From contig JAJXXW010000095.1 in the NCBI GenBank assembly GCA_021780905.1, positions 1 to 44,699 on the forward strand: a DNA stretch of 44,699 nucleotides. Direction: 5' to 3'. This document shows positions 42,300 to 44,699 of this stretch, one piece after another. Every line of letters begins with the position of its first letter. The stretch's first letter is position 1. The DNA comes from a bacterium. Its GTDB lineage: Bacteria; Verrucomicrobiota; Verrucomicrobiia; Limisphaerales; UBA11358. The position numbers and the translations under genes were made by a program. Below the pieces are notes generated by a model, which was not told the origin of the DNA, did not search any database, and worked only from the letters and a program-made list of their open reading frames with translations.

Positions 42300-43307
42300 T
42301 TACCAGCCCAAAACGTGCGCAAAAATCAGCGGCGCGACGATGGTGGCGTCCGATTCGATGATGAACTTCGGCGTCTTCACGCCGAGCTTGCCCCAGGTAA
42401 TCTTCTCGTTCGGCACCGCGCCGGAATAGCTGCCGTAACTCGTGGTCGAATCGCTGATCTGGCAGAAATAACCCCAGAGCGGCACGCTGGTGCGCAGCAG
42501 ATCCTGGTGCAGCATCGGCACGACGCAGATCGGGAAGTCGCCCGAAATGCCGCCGCCGATCTGGAACATGCCGAGCGTGCTCTTCTTCGTCGCCGTGCGT
42601 GTGTAAAACTCGGCGAGCCACGTCATGTATTCGATGCCGGTGCGGACGGTGTGGACGTTCTTCACGTCGCCCCGGATGACGGCGGCGGCATACATGTTGC
42701 CGAGCGTGGCGTCTTCCCAGCCAGGCACGACGATGGGCAGATTCTTTTTGGCGGCGGCGAGCATCCAGGAATCTTTCGGGTCAATCTGGTAATATTTTTC
42801 GTATTTGCCGCTGAGCAAAACCTTGTAGAAAAATTCGTGCGGGAAATAGCGTTCGCCCTTCTTGTCGGCGTCGGTCCAGACTTCGAGCATGGCTTTTTCC
42901 ATGCGGCGCATCGCTTCGCCTTCAGGAATGCAGGTGTCGGTGACGCGGTTCATGTGGCGGTTGAGCAACGCCTGTTCATCCTCCGCCGTCAGCGAACGGT
43001 AGCCCGGCACGCGCTCGTAATAATCATGCGCGACCAGGTTGAAAACGTCCTCCTCCAGGTTCGCGCCGGTGCAGGTGATGAGCTGCACCTTGTCCTGCCG
43101 GATCATCTCGGCGAGCGAGAGGCCGAGTTCCGCCGTGCTCATCGCGCCGCCGAGCGTGATCATTATCTTGCCGCCCTTTTCGAGGTGCGCCACGTAGCCC
43201 TCGGCGGCGTCCACGAGCGATGCGGCGTTGAAATGCCGGTAGTGATGTTGGATGAAACGAGAGACGGGTCCGCCGGTGAGTTTTGCAGTTTTTTTTTCCT
43301 TGGCCAT
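42300..43307 (-). CDS. Deoxyhypusine-synthase-like protein
   Basis: The start ATG 43307 (MAKEKKTAKLTGGPVSRFIQ) is chosen over 43367, which adds an unlike stretch. The 335-residue product shows GGKIMITLGGAMSTAELGLS (about 45), LITCTGANLEEDVFNLVAHD and the C-terminal EKITWGKLGVKTPKFIIESD with DATIVAPLIFA. The Lys of WGK lines up with the catalytic Lys that forms the imine with butylamine from spermidine in eukaryotic enzymes. Bacteria lack eIF5A hypusine, so bacterial members are thought to make polyamines such as homospermidine or serve another acceptor. The next gene (42287) starts 13 bases after its stop, so they are probably co-transcribed. Confidence 0.85.
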   Translation of the reverse strand: MAKEKKTAKLTGGPVSRFIQHHYRHFNAASLVDAAEGYVAHLEKGGKIMITLGGAMSTAELGLSLAEMIRQDKVQLITCTGANLEEDVFNLVAHDYYERVPGYRSLTAEDEQALLNRHMNRVTDTCIPEGEAMRRMEKAMLEVWTDADKKGERYFPHEFFYKVLLSGKYEKYYQIDPKDSWMLAAAKKNLPIVVPGWEDATLGNMYAAAVIRGDVKNVHTVRTGIEYMTWLAEFYTRTATKKSTLGMFQIGGGISGDFPICVVPMLHQDLLRTSVPLWGYFCQISDSTTSYGSYSGAVPNEKITWGKLGVKTPKFIIESDATIVAPLIFAHVLGW

Positions 43308-43413
43308 AAAATTTGTTTGAAAAAGTTTAGTAAACAATACGGATGTTTCTGCGAAATCCAATCTCAAACTGGAAAATCCCTCGACGATCTGGCGCGTCGC
43401 GCGCCAGGAGGTT

Positions 43414-44469
43414 CTATTGCACCGCGACCAGATTCGGCTGCACTTGGGAGATGCCGCCTTTGACGTTGCCCGCGAATTTGGCCCGGATGATGACGTTGTG
43501 TTTGCAAGTGGTGTTGTTGACGCGAAAGGCTGCCCCGCCGCAATCCATGGCGATCAGGTTGGTGAAGGCATTGTAAACGCACTCGGACTTTGGCGCCGGG
43601 CGCCAGCCCGCCGCCGTTTGAATCTCGGAATGTGCCATGAACACTCCGTAATGCCGGCTCCGGTGGATGGCGACATTGTAGAAATTATTTTCCCGGCTTG
43701 AACGCATGAATATTCCGATATCATTCGCGTTCAAGACGGCATTGCTGATGACATTGTTATTGAAAGCCAGGTCGAGCGAGATGCCCGCGCCGGGATTGTC
43801 GTGCAAATTGAGATCCGTGAAAACGCTGTCCGTCGTAAGATAGCAGGCCAACCCGTCAAACTCATTGTCAAACGCAGTCAGGTCGCGCACCGTCAGCCGC
43901 GCCACCCCCAGCGTCGTCACCACTCCGCCCGAACGGTTGTGCGCGCAGGTGATATGTTCCACCGTCGAATCGCTTACGCTTTGAATCGTGATGCCATTGT
44001 TGCGGATGGCCGAACCTTCGCCGTGAAGCTTCCAAAGTTCGCGCATCTGAAGCTGGCGATTCCCGTCAATGAAGAGATCGCCGACCCAAAGATTTCTCAC
44101 GACTGCCGGCGGATGGTTGACGGGTTGGCCCATGATAATCACCGGACAGTTGGCCTGGTCTGCGAGCCTCAAAACGGTGGCCACTCCGGAACCGCGCAGC
44201 GCCTGGCCGTCCCGTTGCAAAACGATGGGCTGACGCACCACGATTTGCCCCGGCGGCAACACCACGGTTCCACCCCCGGCGGGCAAGGCGTCCAGCGCGG
44301 CTTGAATCTCGTGGTCCGTCACGCCCGCACCCAAAGCAATCACGGCCGGCGCCGAAACCGCCGCCGCCGGGCCAGCCGCCAACAGCAGCGGGCACAGTAT
44401 CAGGCAAAGCGCCGCGAGCATTTTACCCGGCCAGCCGGAGATGACCATCTGCTTGCTATTCGTTTTCAT
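43414..44469 (-). CDS. Secreted right-handed parallel beta-helix protein
   Basis: The 351-residue product has a long signal region (WPGKMLAALCLILCPLLLAAG, cleavage near AAAVSA). Then come a pectate-lyase-3-like start (DHEIQAALDALPAGGGTVVL, about 50-70) and repeated beta-helix coils such as NNGITIQSVSDSTVEHITC, HNRSGGVVTTLGVARLTV, NPGAGISLDLAFNNNVISNA and NDIGIFMRSSRENNFYNV. This fold serves polysaccharide lyases, hydrolases and epimerases; the active site and substrate cannot be assigned. The stop at 43414 is 106 bases upstream of the deoxyhypusine-synthase-like gene's start region. Confidence 0.8.
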   Translation of the reverse strand: MKTNSKQMVISGWPGKMLAALCLILCPLLLAAGPAAAVSAPAVIALGAGVTDHEIQAALDALPAGGGTVVLPPGQIVVRQPIVLQRDGQALRGSGVATVLRLADQANCPVIIMGQPVNHPPAVVRNLWVGDLFIDGNRQLQMRELWKLHGEGSAIRNNGITIQSVSDSTVEHITCAHNRSGGVVTTLGVARLTVRDLTAFDNEFDGLACYLTTDSVFTDLNLHDNPGAGISLDLAFNNNVISNAVLNANDIGIFMRSSRENNFYNVAIHRSRHYGVFMAHSEIQTAAGWRPAPKSECVYNAFTNLIAMDCGGAAFRVNNTTCKHNVIIRAKFAGNVKGGISQVQPNLVAVQ

Positions 44470-44699
44470 GGCAACGCGCTCTCGCAGTTAATTAGGATTT
44501 GTAACTCAATTTCGCCCAATGCTTTTATTCGTCCAGCAAAAAATTAAGTTTATTGAATATTTTTTCTGTCTGCCTAACAGGCCGTTGAAAAACGGGTGAT
44601 TTTTCAGCGCCACGATTTTTCATGGGTGATTTTTTCAAAATTCAGTGTGCGAACCGTGGTAACGGCTGTCCCCACCGCAGCCGCCAGTCGGCGGTTGGC

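Noticed and set aside
40470..43463. A 997-codon open frame on the plus strand opposite the methylase and deoxyhypusine-synthase-like gene.
   Set aside because: Composition is rich in Arg, His, Val and Phe, there are no domains, and it runs across two well-supported minus-strand genes. Shadow frame.

Overview
The window looks like a chromosomal segment of a Verrucomicrobiota bacterium, probably of the Pedosphaera/Limisphaera group. This rests on gene content: a GH106-type rhamnosidase, a zinc-less methionyl-tRNA synthetase, a bacterial deoxyhypusine-synthase-like enzyme, abundant secreted proteins, GC-rich codon use and few Shine-Dalgarno sequences. It is inference, because no 16S or other diagnostic marker is present.

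Region 1 (1-2100) is the right end of a phage-like block: the tail of one gene, a DnaT-like/head-tail connector-type protein, two small membrane or lipoprotein genes and a small winged-helix-like DNA-binding protein, packed with ATGA overlaps. Region 2 (2127-12235) is an integrated genetic element. It is bounded by a 27-bp direct repeat of the 3' end of a tRNA-Ser(GGA) gene. The intact tRNA (12209-12296, minus strand) is at its right end, with a tyrosine recombinase running into it. Inside are a putative Xis/regulator gene with a strong promoter over a palindrome, two XRE regulators, small membrane and basic proteins, a two-gene operon for large secreted proteins (one with a possible caspase-like His/Cys pair), and about 1.1 kb of repeat- and hairpin-rich non-coding DNA. 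Both ends carry paired GACTCCCGAA direct repeats that look like arm-type recombinase sites. No conjugation, replication or capsid genes are visible inside it.

Region 3 (12300-13556) is decayed DNA with an IS1380-like transposase remnant. Region 4 (13557-30882) is housekeeping and transport: GH106 glycosidase, metG, dnaK, groES-groEL, proC, a Sel1-repeat protein, trpD (anthranilate phosphoribosyltransferase), a MacA/MacB-type efflux operon (adaptor, ATPase, permease) and a Sua5-type threonylcarbamoyl-AMP synthase. Region 5 (30885-44469) is almost entirely on the minus strand. It holds a PAS histidine kinase, an NtrC-type sigma-54 activator and a GT-C membrane glycosyltransferase in one tight operon; a secreted beta-propeller phosphoesterase; the heptose epimerase hldD; a large DNA methylase whose C-terminus looks like a PD-(D/E)XK nuclease; the deoxyhypusine-synthase-like enzyme; and a secreted beta-helix protein.

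The strongest candidates for something not well described are the tRNA-Ser element with its secreted cargo and arm-site architecture, and the solitary methylase-nuclease fusion.
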